Notes: generated from the sequence alone by a model not told the origin. Shown: positions 1 through 7,270, counted from the first letter of the stretch. The stretch is DNA of 9,497 bases from Desulfobacterales bacterium (GCA_020345785.1 CP070771.1:6195744-6205240); one strand, 5' to 3'. Translations and numbers: made by a program.

Positions 1-358
1 CGGCATCTTCGTCTGTAAAAGCGACATCAGGAGTAATATCCGGCAAGCCGTTTGGATATCGAGTGGGTATGTAAAACCTGTCGAGTACCAAAGCTATCCT
101 CGTTAAGGGTTCAAATTCCTTATACCGATCCGGCTTAACTGATTCCAAGTCATCAATTAGTTTTTTTATTGAATGTCCCCAGGGATCTTCATCAACTAAA
201 TACCACACGGATTTTAAAGACTTTTCAGCTGCCTGTTGGGAGTGAAAACATGAATGGGCATACTTTCCACTATCTTTTAGAATCTTTGCCGAATCCAAAT
301 CATCTTCGGCAGTTCTAAACCATCGGAGAGCCTCCCCAATGTTCTTTTCAGTGCTCAT
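1..358 (-). CDS. HEPN-domain protein, partner of an adjacent MNT nucleotidyltransferase (3' end cut by window)
   Basis: The visible 119 residues form a helical HEPN-family protein. Residues 38-49 (FHSQQAAEKSLK) match the conserved second-helix signature, and residues 96-106 (YIPTRYPNGLP) match the C-terminal signature of the PF05168-type HEPN family. HEPN proteins paired with minimal nucleotidyltransferases often act as RNase toxins or substrate-binding partners. This copy shows no Rx4HxY ribonuclease motif in the visible part, so toxicity is not demonstrated. The ATG at 358-356 is preceded by an AAGGA about ten bases upstream and overlaps the end of the nucleotidyltransferase gene by 11 bases, which implies translational coupling. 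The family is about 125-135 residues long, so only the last few codons should be missing. Family assignment is firm; biological role is inferred. Confidence 0.85.
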   Translation of the reverse strand, partial: MSTEKNIGEALRWFRTAEDDLDSAKILKDSGKYAHSCFHSQQAAEKSLKSVWYLVDEDPWGHSIKKLIDDLESVKPDRYKEFEPLTRIALVLDRFYIPTRYPNGLPDITPDVAFTDEDA

Positions 359-665
359 AGATTGTTGATCCTTCGCTAAGAATCCTTTTAATGAAAACAC
401 GATGCGAGATGTTTTTGAATTCTTCAGGTGTATATATCAACATGTCTATCGCTGGGCCCCGAATGAGTTCAAAAATTTCGTTAAACGATTCGTATCTTTC
501 AAAAAATCTTTTATTGCTCTCAACTATTATCAAAAGATCCAGATCACTCTTGCGACTCTCAGTCTTTCGGGCAAATGACCCGAAAACCACTGCTTTTATC
601 ACGCCCTTCTCTTCAAACAAGGGCTTCAAGATGCTTTTTAGTTTATCAATGGTAAGATGAGTCAT
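348..665 (-). CDS. Minimal nucleotidyltransferase (MNT) domain protein, putative antitoxin of the first MNT-HEPN pair
   Basis: This 105-residue protein has the size and core motif of the minimal nucleotidyltransferase family (polymerase beta fold). G29-S30 is followed after ten residues by D41-L-D43, giving GSx10DxD, and D74 (AIDMLIY) fits as the third metal-binding carboxylate. Such proteins transfer nucleotides, and in MntA-HepT systems they AMPylate and neutralise the HEPN toxin. The ATG at 665-663 lies inside the upstream sugar gene, overlapping it by 20 bases, and the stop overlaps the HEPN start by 11 bases. The three reading frames are thus chained, probably as one mRNA. I see no good ribosome-binding site before the ATG, so reinitiation after the upstream gene is plausible. 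The antitoxin role is inferred from the pairing. Confidence 0.85.
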   Translation of the reverse strand: MTHLTIDKLKSILKPLFEEKGVIKAVVFGSFARKTESRKSDLDLLIIVESNKRFFERYESFNEIFELIRGPAIDMLIYTPEEFKNISHRVFIKRILSEGSTIYEH

Positions 666-2343
666 CTAAAAATGGCTTTAAACCCTGTTCGGTTTTTGAA
701 TATTTTTTGCCGCATGCCAGGCATTCAAGATCGTCCGGCAAGCGCTCGCCGCATTCGCAGGCCCAACCGATCTGCCGGGCAGGATTGCCGACAACCAGGG
801 CATAGTCGGGAATGTTCTTATTGACCACGGCACCCGCGCCGATAAAGCAGTAGCGGCCCAGGGTGAGGCCGCAGATGATCGTGGCGTTGGCGCCGATGGT
901 CGCCCCTCTTTTCACCAGGGTGGGACGCACCTGGTCCATTTTGCGGATTTCGGCCCTGGGGTTGTAAATATTGGTGAACACCATGGACGGCCCGCAGAAA
1001 ACACCTTCTTCAAGCGTAATGCCCTTGAAGACCGAAACATTATTCTGAATCTTGCAGTTTTTGCCGATAATTACATCCGGTCCGACAACCACATTTTGAC
1101 CGATGTTGCAGTTTAGGCCTATTTGGGAGTTGGAAAGCACGTGCGAAAAGTGCCAGATTTTGGTGCCGCGGCCGATGGAAATATTTTCATCGATAACGGC
1201 GCTCGGATGAATGAAAACGCCCTGCAGGTCAGTTCGGCGTTGATAGTTGGTAGTTGATAGGCCGGCGGATGTCCTTTTGGATTTTAATTCAGCTTCCGCC
1301 CCCGGAGTCAAAGCGATCTTACAGCCATAATCATTAAGCGAATCCTGACTGATATTGAGGATTTTAAGGACCCTTAGTCCTTCACGACCGTCTGTCCGCG
1401 GTTGGCTGCCGTTGGACATACACTCAAGGAAATGCCGGCACTCCTCTTGCAGGGGTTCGCGCTGCTCGATCTGCACTTTTTCCGGATCGGCTTTGGTCGG
1501 AACCGGCATGCTGTTTTTCCAGTTGATTTGATGGGGATACAAGAGGAGTTTGTCCTCCCAGGGTTGGGTATCGTCGAAGACGGCCATTTTGCGGTCGCCG
1601 ACCACTACCAGTTTTTGCTCTTTGAATGGATGCAGCCAGGAAACGAAAATGTGGGCCCGCATGCCGGATGGAAATTCCATGTGGGTGGTGGTGACGTCGG
1701 CGATTTTTTGATGCAGGTAGTTGCCGCCGGTCGTCATGATACTTTCCGGCTCTTCACCGGCCAGTGACAGGATCATCGAAATGTCATGAGGTGCAAAAGA
1801 CCAGAGAATGTTTTCCTCCCGCCTGATCTTTCCGAGATTGAGGCGATGGGAATAGATATAGTTGATTCGTCCCAGTTCGCCTGAAGCCGCCAGTTCTTTT
1901 AGCTTCACAAACACCGGATGATACTGCAAGAGATGGCCGACCATCAGCACCCGATTTTTCTTCTTTGCCAATTCAATCAGCTCCTGCCCTTCTTCCTCCC
2001 GCAGCACCAGCGGCTTCTCAACATAAACGTGTTTGCCGGCCAGCAGGCTCTCTCTGGCAATGTTGAAGTGGGTTTCGGCCGGTGTTGCAATGGCCACCCC
2101 GGCGATATCAGCTCGGGTGAGCACCTCGGTCAGGGCCAAACAGGTGTCGATGTCCCCATACTGATTCTTGAAATCCGCAAGGATGGTCTCATTTTTATCG
2201 GATATCAGTTTTAATGCGTTCAGGTTGTAAAAATTGCGAACCAGGTTTTTACCCCAGTAACCGCTTCCTATAACTGCAACTGACGGCGTATCGCCATCGG
2301 GTAATGGCTTATTGGTAATGGGTGATGAGTTGTTTTTTTTCAT
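646..2343 (-). CDS. wbpB/wbpD: Bifunctional fusion: Gfo/Idh/MocA UDP-sugar 3-dehydrogenase (WbpB/WlbA-like) plus left-handed beta-helix N-acetyltransferase (WbpD/WlbB-like)
   Basis: The 565-residue product joins two normally separate enzymes. Residues 22-345 form a Gfo/Idh/MocA oxidoreductase: Rossmann glycines G26-S-G-Y-W-G31, the EKP motif at 109-111, and a WlbA-like stretch ending [10 protein letters not shown]. Residues from about 376 form a hexapeptide-repeat acyltransferase ([25 protein letters not shown]) ending in a possible zinc knuckle, C529-x-C531 and C541-x2-C544. By family knowledge the first half oxidises C3 of UDP-GlcNAcA, a WbpE-type aminotransferase aminates it, and the second half acetylates the new amine. 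That aminotransferase is encoded in this window. The linker (about 361-372) and the first 18 residues are encoded by 7-base repeats, so the true N-terminal boundary is less certain. The gene follows a 203-base gap and overlaps the next gene by 20 bases. Confidence 0.9.
   Translation of the reverse strand: MKKNNSSPITNKPLPDGDTPSVAVIGSGYWGKNLVRNFYNLNALKLISDKNETILADFKNQYGDIDTCLALTEVLTRADIAGVAIATPAETHFNIARESLLAGKHVYVEKPLVLREEEGQELIELAKKKNRVLMVGHLLQYHPVFVKLKELAASGELGRINYIYSHRLNLGKIRREENILWSFAPHDISMILSLAGEEPESIMTTGGNYLHQKIADVTTTHMEFPSGMRAHIFVSWLHPFKEQKLVVVGDRKMAVFDDTQPWEDKLLLYPHQINWKNSMPVPTKADPEKVQIEQREPLQEECRHFLECMSNGSQPRTDGREGLRVLKILNISQDSLNDYGCKIALTPGAEAELKSKRTSAGLSTTNYQRRTDLQGVFIHPSAVIDENISIGRGTKIWHFSHVLSNSQIGLNCNIGQNVVVGPDVIIGKNCKIQNNVSVFKGITLEEGVFCGPSMVFTNIYNPRAEIRKMDQVRPTLVKRGATIGANATIICGLTLGRYCFIGAGAVVNKNIPDYALVVGNPARQIGWACECGERLPDDLECLACGKKYSKTEQGLKPFLDDSSYH
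1232..1259. repeat. Heptanucleotide repeat tract encoding the linker of the fusion protein
   Basis: The plus strand reads GTTGATA, GTTGGTA, GTTGATA in tandem at 1239-1259, with a weaker unit (GTTCGGC) before it. Seven-base units in threes give 21 bases, so the tract stays in frame and encodes the [12 protein letters not shown] linker between the oxidoreductase and acyltransferase domains. It resembles the short tandem heptamer repeats known from cyanobacteria and other bacteria, which are usually intergenic. Confidence 0.7.
2298..2332. repeat. Heptanucleotide repeat tract within the N-terminal codons of the fusion gene
   Basis: Five units in 7-base phase can be read on the plus strand: CGGGTAA, TGGCTTA, TTGGTAA, TGGGTGA, TGAGTTG. 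They encode most of the non-conserved leader (residues 4-15, [12 protein letters not shown]) that precedes the Rossmann fold. The units share the TTGG/GGTA flavour and orientation of the linker tract at 1232-1259. The degenerate units make this a moderate call. Confidence 0.5.
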
Positions 2344-2546
2344 TTTTTAACTGTCATAGTTCTTTGAAAACTGAAGAAACCTGTTTGATCGAAGCCCCGT
2401 CTTAATTACTTTATGCTACGCATATTTTTCTTTTCGTGTTTTCGCTCTTTCGCCTGCCCCGTTAAACCTTTTTTATCCGTTTAACTGGGGTGCTTTTGTG
2501 ATGAGATTCTTTTTGTTTCAGATAAATCGCCAGTCCGGCAACAGTG
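2344..2546. other. 203-base intergenic region without a gene
   Basis: The region lies between the sulfoquinovose synthase stop and the fusion gene start. I find no credible coding sequence in it. It holds the inverted repeat listed separately at 2457-2490 and AT-rich sequence around 2400-2440. Being the longest gap outside the repeat-rich zone, it is the likeliest place for a promoter or attenuator for the downstream genes, but I cannot point to convincing -35 and -10 boxes. Confidence 0.6.
2457..2490. repeat. Inverted repeat / hairpin (possible REP-like element)
   Basis: The left arm CCCCGTTAAAC (2457-2467) pairs with GTTTAACTGGGG (2479-2490), with one bulged T at 2486 and an 11-base loop. 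On the minus strand no T-run follows the stem, so it is not a classic terminator in the direction of transcription. A repetitive extragenic palindrome, or an RNA stem before the fusion gene, fits better. Confidence 0.6.
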
Positions 2547-3707
2547 TTATCCTTGATTTCGATCCCAGCATACCTTGCGATAAATCTGCTCGGATCTTAC
2601 TTTATCTTTATGTCTTAAGATAAACTCAATCAAATCGGCAATGACTTCATCGGTTAAAAAGTGCGGCTCTAAACCAAGTTCCAACAAGCCGGTATGGGCC
2701 GGATTATAGTAGTGCTCTTCGGCCTCTTTGCGCGGATTCTCAACCGGGGAAATTTCAGCTTTCAGTCCCAATGATCGGGCGACTTGCTGAACCTTGTCAG
2801 CCAACTGGTTGACGCTAAAGGTTTCGGTAAACTGGTTGAAAATTCTTAACTCACCTTTACTAGCAGGATTTTCTAGAGAGAGCCGAACACAATTCAGGGT
2901 GTCGATGATATTGAGGTATCCCCTGGTCTGCCCGCCTCTGCCGTATACCGTCATGGGATAACCGATTGCAGCCTGCACGACAAACCGATTGAGTACGGTG
3001 CCGAACAGCTCATCATAGTTCAGGAAAGAGTACAAATCTTCATGGCCGCGATTTTCAACGGTGAAAATTCCGTAAACAGGCCCTTGCATAAGATCGGTAA
3101 CACGCAGATCCCAGGTTCGCACGTAAAACCAAAAAAGATCCGTGTCCATGATCTTGGTGGTGTGATAGAGGCTGCCGGCTTGTCGCGGATACAAAAATTT
3201 TTGGCTTCGACCCTTGTGCCGCACTTCGAGCCAGCCCTCTTCAATGTCGATGTTAGGCGTCCCATATTCGCCCATGGTGCCAAGCTTGACGATATGGGCA
3301 TTCGGACAGAACTGCCGCACGGCAAAGATCAAATTCCCGGTGACTTCAAGGTTGTTTTGCAATGTCAGCAAAGCGGCCCGTCGATTCAGCATGGAATACG
3401 GTGCGGCGGGCTGTTCCGCATAGTGAACGATTGCGTCCGGAACGAACCGTTGGAAAACTTCTTCGGCAAATTCCCATTTTGTTAAGTCGCCGATGAAAGC
3501 GGAAATTTGGTAACCTGAAATGGACGCCCATAAAGCGGTCCTCTGATGCAGGTTGGGAACCTCGATTAACGGTTCGACATTTTCTTCCCGGCACAAAGTT
3601 CTACGCAAATAGTTGTCAACGACGGCGACACTATGACCATGAGCGGTCAAATGCATGGCGGTCGGCCAGCCTAAATACCCATCACCGCCCAAGATTAAAA
3701 CATTCAT
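2547..3707 (-). CDS. sqdB: UDP-sulfoquinovose synthase (SQD1/SqdB-like), extended SDR family
   Basis: The 386-residue protein matches the SQD1 family along its length. It has a Rossmann motif GGDGYLG (7-13), an EQPAAPYSM segment (98-106), the signature KLGTMGEYGTPNIDIEEG (141-158) containing the catalytic-site T144, M145 and E147, and Y181-x3-K185. Later family blocks include GGQTRGY, FNQFTE and EAEEHYYN. The known reaction is UDP-glucose plus sulfite to UDP-6-sulfo-6-deoxyglucose, bound to NAD, in the cytosol. In plants and cyanobacteria the product feeds sulfolipid; in Sulfolobus a homologue (Agl3) feeds a glycan. No sulfolipid glycosyltransferase is visible here and all neighbours are surface-sugar genes, so a sulfonated glycan is the more likely destination, by inference. 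The start is supported by a GGAGGA six bases before the ATG. Confidence 0.88.
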   Translation of the reverse strand: MNVLILGGDGYLGWPTAMHLTAHGHSVAVVDNYLRRTLCREENVEPLIEVPNLHQRTALWASISGYQISAFIGDLTKWEFAEEVFQRFVPDAIVHYAEQPAAPYSMLNRRAALLTLQNNLEVTGNLIFAVRQFCPNAHIVKLGTMGEYGTPNIDIEEGWLEVRHKGRSQKFLYPRQAGSLYHTTKIMDTDLFWFYVRTWDLRVTDLMQGPVYGIFTVENRGHEDLYSFLNYDELFGTVLNRFVVQAAIGYPMTVYGRGGQTRGYLNIIDTLNCVRLSLENPASKGELRIFNQFTETFSVNQLADKVQQVARSLGLKAEISPVENPRKEAEEHYYNPAHTGLLELGLEPHFLTDEVIADLIEFILRHKDKVRSEQIYRKVCWDRNQG

Positions 3708-3721
3708 TGGAGATCCTCCAA
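3707..3721 (-). promoter_or_regulatory. Strong Shine-Dalgarno of the sulfoquinovose synthase gene inside a small inverted repeat
   Basis: On the minus strand the bases before the ATG read TTGGAG, GAT, CTCCAA: a perfect 6-base inverted repeat with a 3-base loop. The GGAGGA ribosome-binding site is half in the stem and half in the loop. It fixes the start at 3707. The stem could partly mask ribosome binding, although a 3-base loop is short. Confidence 0.55.
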
Positions 3722-3757
3722 AAGCAGAACTCTTTTACCGGAAAAAATATGCATTTG

Positions 3758-4762
3758 TCATTTAAATTTGCCTTTTCGTTTTTGATCTAAAAACCAAACA
3801 ACGGTTTCGGCCAACCCCTTTTGCAGGTTGTAATCAGCCTGCCAGCCAAGTATCGCACACGCCTTGGATGTATCTGAATAGTTTCGCAGAACATCGCCGA
3901 CGCGTCTATCACCGTAGTTTATGGTCATCGAATGGCCGTGTTCAGCCAGAATTTTCCTAAGAGCCATAGCCACTTCGTTCACCGTGTGTTCTCGACTTGA
4001 TGCAATTTGGAAAATTTCTCCTCTGCAGTCACAAGCTGATGATTTAATTATTGCTTCAACCAGATCCGAAATATATATAAAGTCACGCGTCTGGTTGCCG
4101 TCTCCGTAAATTTCACAAGCTTCGCCTCTGAGAACCTGCTTGACGAATTTGGCAACAATGCTGCCTTTGCGCAAGGAACCCGGCCCGTAGACGTTTCCGA
4201 ACCTCAGCACGATTGTATTAAGTCCAAAAGTTCTAAAATAGGCTGAGCAATACCCTTCGCCGGCAAGTTTGCTGGCACCATAGGGCGAAACCGGATGTGG
4301 CACAACTTCTTCGTGAATCGGTGGTTCCACTTCTCCAACGGGTGCTCCTGATGAGGCAAAAATGAACTTGCTTGTCCGGTTGAGTCGCGCAGCCTCAAGC
4401 ATATTGAAAAGACCGAGTACATTGGTCTCCATATCCGCTCTCGGATTCTGCACGGACGACTCGACCCCTGTATTTGCAGCAAGATGAACAATGATATCCA
4501 TGTCCTCTGCACACTTTAGGCTTGCAATTGAATCTTTGATGTCGCAGACGACCAACTGGACCCGATCTCGGTTTGGTATGGGTAACGACTCGACAGAGAT
4601 ATTGCATTCGGAAAAACTGCATACTCCTGACAGGTCCGTCTTTGTTCCAACTGAAAGGTTGTCCAGAACCCGAATTGCGTTGCCGCCCTTTTCAATCAGG
4701 CGTTGGATTAGACTCAGACCGATAAATCCGCAACCACCAGAGATAAGCCATTTAACTGTCAT
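3758..4762 (-). CDS. NAD-dependent epimerase/dehydratase, GalE-like UDP-sugar 4-epimerase
   Basis: This 334-residue extended short-chain dehydrogenase/reductase has the NAD-binding GGCGFIG (9-15), the HLAA segment (93-96), S137-S138 as the active-site serine region and Y161-x3-K165 as the catalytic pair. The later blocks LRFGNVYGPG and DGNQTRDFIYISDLV are typical of UDP-sugar 4-epimerases. The serine loop reads SSGAPVGE rather than the usual SSxxVYG, a variant I associate with a polysaccharide-locus subgroup. It probably inverts C4 of a UDP-hexose or UDP-N-acetylhexosamine; the exact substrate, or a dehydratase or decarboxylase role, cannot be decided here. It sits between two other SDR genes with gaps of about 50 bases, consistent with one operon. 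No clear ribosome-binding site precedes the ATG. Confidence 0.85.
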   Translation of the reverse strand: MTVKWLISGGCGFIGLSLIQRLIEKGGNAIRVLDNLSVGTKTDLSGVCSFSECNISVESLPIPNRDRVQLVVCDIKDSIASLKCAEDMDIIVHLAANTGVESSVQNPRADMETNVLGLFNMLEAARLNRTSKFIFASSGAPVGEVEPPIHEEVVPHPVSPYGASKLAGEGYCSAYFRTFGLNTIVLRFGNVYGPGSLRKGSIVAKFVKQVLRGEACEIYGDGNQTRDFIYISDLVEAIIKSSACDCRGEIFQIASSREHTVNEVAMALRKILAEHGHSMTINYGDRRVGDVLRNYSDTSKACAILGWQADYNLQKGLAETVVWFLDQKRKGKFK

Positions 4763-4811
4763 GTGCCGATGAAAACCAAAATCCGTGCAATGCTTTGATC
4801 AAATAGCTCGA

Positions 4812-5909
4812 TTAAAACTGACAAGAACCGTTTGGCCAAAAACGCTCGGCAGGGTGTCTTTTTTCATTAGGATCTTCTTTTAGTAAATTGTTGTCATGCA
4901 GAAATCTTGATAGCTCGCCTTTAGAAAGCGGAGAGTGATTGCCTGAATGATACGGCTTGGATACCGACTTGCTTATGGTATGGGAATATTGATAGCTAAT
5001 TTGGCGATATATACATCCGTAGGCCGGCAACACCACAAAATATCTATCAAGTTCCCAGGCTCTCCTGGTTTCCTCTTCATTCATTAATTCTTCATACATT
5101 TTTTCACCCGGTTTGGTTCCGATCACACTAACTTTAATATTTGCAGGTGAATATCCAAATGACGGGGCCAGCTCTTCAATCATGACTTCAGCAAGATCCT
5201 GAATTCGAATGACCGGCATTTTGGTGATAAGAACCTCGCCGCCAATTGCCAGATAAGCGGATTCGATTACAAGACGAATTGCCTCTTTAATGCTCATGAT
5301 GAAACGGGTCATGACCGGATCCGTTAATGAGACGGGTCCTCCCCGGCGAATCTGCTCACGAAAAATTGGTATAACGGAACCCCGCGAACCGAGAACATTG
5401 CCGAATCGAGTAGAGGTAAAAAGAGGGCCGCCATCGCGACTGTTGCTGTTAGCGGCTGTCATTAACCGCTCGCCCATAAGCTTGGTGGTGCCCATAACAT
5501 TGGTTGGGTTGACGGCCTTGTCGGAGCTGGTAAATATGACGCGTTCGACTTTGTTTTCAATGGCACCGTTGATGATGTTTTGGATACCTAAAATGTTCGT
5601 TTGCACGGCTTCGAAAGGGGATCGCTCGCATAAGATCACATGTTTAAAGGCCGCCGTATGAAAAACGATGTCTATGTGCTTCATTTTGCGGGAAATCTTG
5701 TCCCGATCACGGACGTCCGCCAGAAAAAAGCTGGCATTTTTAAATGCAGCAAAAGCCTGTTCAAGAAAAAAGAGTTCACTTTCCTTGTTGTCGATGCCTA
5801 TGAGTTCACGAACTTTATAATTTAGCAAAAGCTGGCGAATTAATTCCTGGCCGACGGTACCGCAAGCGCCGGTTACAAGAACCCTTTTGTCTTTGAAGAA
5901 GGTTTTCAT
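4812..5909 (-). CDS. Soluble CapD/WbpM/PseB-like UDP-GlcNAc 4,6-dehydratase
   Basis: The 365-residue protein belongs to the polysaccharide-biosynthesis SDR group. It has a Rossmann TGACGTVG (13-20), the HTAAFKHV segment (84-91), and the catalytic block SSDKAVNPTNVMGTTK (128-143). D130-K131 and K143 are present, and methionine M139 occupies the place of the usual catalytic tyrosine, as in WbpM-type enzymes (FlaA1/PseB have tyrosine there). It lacks the membrane-spanning N-terminal half of full-length WbpM or CapD, so it should be cytosolic. Expected product: a UDP-4-keto-6-deoxy-HexNAc used for QuiNAc, FucNAc, bacillosamine or nonulosonate sugars. The C-terminal approximately 60 residues are distinctive for this group of single-domain enzymes. 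The gene follows the aminotransferase by 21 bases, suggesting an operon. Confidence 0.88.
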   Translation of the reverse strand: MKTFFKDKRVLVTGACGTVGQELIRQLLLNYKVRELIGIDNKESELFFLEQAFAAFKNASFFLADVRDRDKISRKMKHIDIVFHTAAFKHVILCERSPFEAVQTNILGIQNIINGAIENKVERVIFTSSDKAVNPTNVMGTTKLMGERLMTAANSNSRDGGPLFTSTRFGNVLGSRGSVIPIFREQIRRGGPVSLTDPVMTRFIMSIKEAIRLVIESAYLAIGGEVLITKMPVIRIQDLAEVMIEELAPSFGYSPANIKVSVIGTKPGEKMYEELMNEEETRRAWELDRYFVVLPAYGCIYRQISYQYSHTISKSVSKPYHSGNHSPLSKGELSRFLHDNNLLKEDPNEKRHPAERFWPNGSCQF

Positions 5910-5930
5910 TATCTAAGAGAATTCCTTTTT

Positions 5931-7142
5931 TTATTTCACACCTTCAATGGTCTTGATTATTTTTAATTGCTCTTCTTCCGGTAAATAGGGATGCATAGGG
6001 ACACTGAAAATGCGGTCGGCGAAATCTTCGCTGACAGGGAAAGCTCCTCTATGATATCCCAGAGTGGAAAAGGCAAGCTGAAGATGCAGGGGTTTCGGAT
6101 AATAGATTGCCGTCGGGATGCCGGATTCTTTCAAACGATTCTGCAAGGCTGCGCGGTGTTCCCCATCCCTTGCGAGAATGGAGTACTGGGCCCAGGCGCT
6201 TCGGTATCCCGCAGGAATCGTCGGGCCGCTTACGTTGGAAATGGGATCCAGCATGACGGTATAGCAATCAGCAACCTGTTGTCTAAGTGTGATTTCTTCC
6301 GGGAAGATATCGAATTTCGCCAGTAGGATAGCCGCTTGAAGTGTATCCAGACGACCGTTTATGCCAATGCGGACGTTGTCATATTTATTATTCCCCTTAC
6401 CGTGAATTCTAACAGACTGCATAATCTCAGCCAAGCTGTTGTCATCGGTAAAACACATGCCCCCATCACCGTAGCATCCCAAGGGCTTGGCCGGGAAAAA
6501 AGAGGTGCAGGCAATGTTGCCGAAAGCGCAGGCTTTGCTCCCGTTTAATTCCCCGCCGAAAGATTGAGCGGCATCCTCGATGACAAAAAGCTCTGCCCGT
6601 TCAGCGATCTTTTCGATTTTTCCATAATCCGCCGGGAGGCCGAATAGGTCGACCGCAATGATGCCTTTAGGGCGGAGGACTGAGGTCCCGTCTTCGCCTG
6701 AGCTTCGCCGCGGCAAGCTGACAGGCAATTGGCTGCAAGCGTTGGGTATTGGGTAGATTGCAGGATCGTTGTCATTGATTGCCTGAATGGCAAGTTCTAG
6801 TTTGGCGGGATCTATATTGTAGGTTTGGGGATCGATATCAACAAATACCGGCGTTGCGCCAAGCAAGCTGATAACCTCTGCGGTTGCAATAAAAGTAAAG
6901 GGAGATGTGAAGACAGCATCTCCCGGACCAACCTTAAATGCCATCAGCGCCATCAGCAACGCATCGGTACCAGAGGCACAGCCGATTGCATTGCTTATAC
7001 CGACATAATCCGCCAGACGATCTTCGAGTTCCTTCACCTCCGGGCCCATGATGTATTTGCCATGGTCCAGAATGGTGGAAATTTTTGCCTCTATGTTTTT
7101 TCGAATACGTTTCTGCTGCGCAACAAGGTCTATGAAGTGCAT
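5931..7142 (-). CDS. wbpE: DegT/DnrJ/EryC1/StrS-family PLP aminotransferase (WbpE-like)
   Basis: The product is a sugar aminotransferase. Counted from the ATG at 7142, MHFIDLVAQQKRI is the usual start of WbpE-type proteins, IMGPEV and the GTDAL substrate loop follow, D190 (EDAAQSFG) should contact the PLP ring, and K219 in SFFPAKPLG is the PLP-binding lysine. It would aminate the 3-keto UDP-GlcNAcA made by the WbpB half of the fusion protein, using glutamate. An upstream ATG at 7211 is open in frame and gives 426 residues, but the extra 23 (INLRAHELTDLRAN and so on) are only translated 8-base repeat. No ribosome-binding site is visible at 7142. Residues about 128-156 form an apparent insertion before LRPKGIIAVDLFG that family members lack; the PLP core is intact, so activity is plausible. 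Confidence 0.9.
   Translation of the reverse strand: MHFIDLVAQQKRIRKNIEAKISTILDHGKYIMGPEVKELEDRLADYVGISNAIGCASGTDALLMALMAFKVGPGDAVFTSPFTFIATAEVISLLGATPVFVDIDPQTYNIDPAKLELAIQAINDNDPAIYPIPNACSQLPVSLPRRSSGEDGTSVLRPKGIIAVDLFGLPADYGKIEKIAERAELFVIEDAAQSFGGELNGSKACAFGNIACTSFFPAKPLGCYGDGGMCFTDDNSLAEIMQSVRIHGKGNNKYDNVRIGINGRLDTLQAAILLAKFDIFPEEITLRQQVADCYTVMLDPISNVSGPTIPAGYRSAWAQYSILARDGEHRAALQNRLKESGIPTAIYYPKPLHLQLAFSTLGYHRGAFPVSEDFADRIFSVPMHPYLPEEEQLKIIKTIEGVK
6675..6761. repeat. Repeat-derived in-frame insertion in the aminotransferase gene
   Basis: The segment contains a perfect tandem TTGGGTA TTGGGTA at 6742-6755, in the style of the heptamers elsewhere in this locus. It also contains CTTCGCC twice, 11 bases apart (6692-6698 and 6703-6709), in a GC-rich stretch. 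It encodes about 29 residues rich in Ser, Pro and Gly that separate two conserved family blocks (YNIDPAKLELAI and IIAVDLFGLPADY). Borders are approximate because they rest on remembered family spacing. Confidence 0.5.
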
Positions 7143-7270
7143 GGTATTAGCTCGTAAGTCGGTAAGTTCGTGAGCTCTTAGGTTAATGAGTAGGTGAATT
7201 CTTTCGTTCATAAGTTCATGAGACCGCGGGTTTGAAAGCCGATGCGCTTATTAGTTTGTGAGCAGATTAG
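7143..7270. repeat. Octanucleotide array A (16 units, consensus TTCRTRAG on the plus strand)
   Basis: Sixteen consecutive 8-base units keep phase without an indel, for example CTCGTAAG, TCGGTAAG, TTCGTGAG, TTCATAAG, TTCATGAG and TTTGTGAG. T is at position 5 in 14 units and G at position 8 in 15. The array begins next to the aminotransferase ATG (7140-7142) and ends over the stop codon of the four-helix-bundle pseudogene (7267-7269), so it fills the gap between them exactly. It is inverted relative to arrays B and C. Confidence 0.85.

Noticed and set aside
1..358. Rx4HxY ribonuclease motif in the first HEPN protein
   Set aside because: No such arrangement is present in the 119 visible residues; the protein belongs to another HEPN branch.
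1402..2214. Plus-strand open frames opposite the fusion gene, and similar ones opposite other sugar genes
   Set aside because: They lie antisense to strongly conserved enzymes, resemble no family I know and are shadows of codon use.
2457..2490. Rho-independent terminator
   Set aside because: No U-run follows the stem in the minus-strand direction, and the stem has a bulge and an 11-base loop.
4763..4811. Promoter between the 4,6-dehydratase and epimerase genes
   Set aside because: The 49-base gap holds no convincing -35/-10 pair, and an operon explains expression without one.
7143..7211. Upstream ATG at 7211 as the aminotransferase start
   Set aside because: The 23 extra residues are a translation of array A; family members begin near MHFIDL, encoded from 7142.
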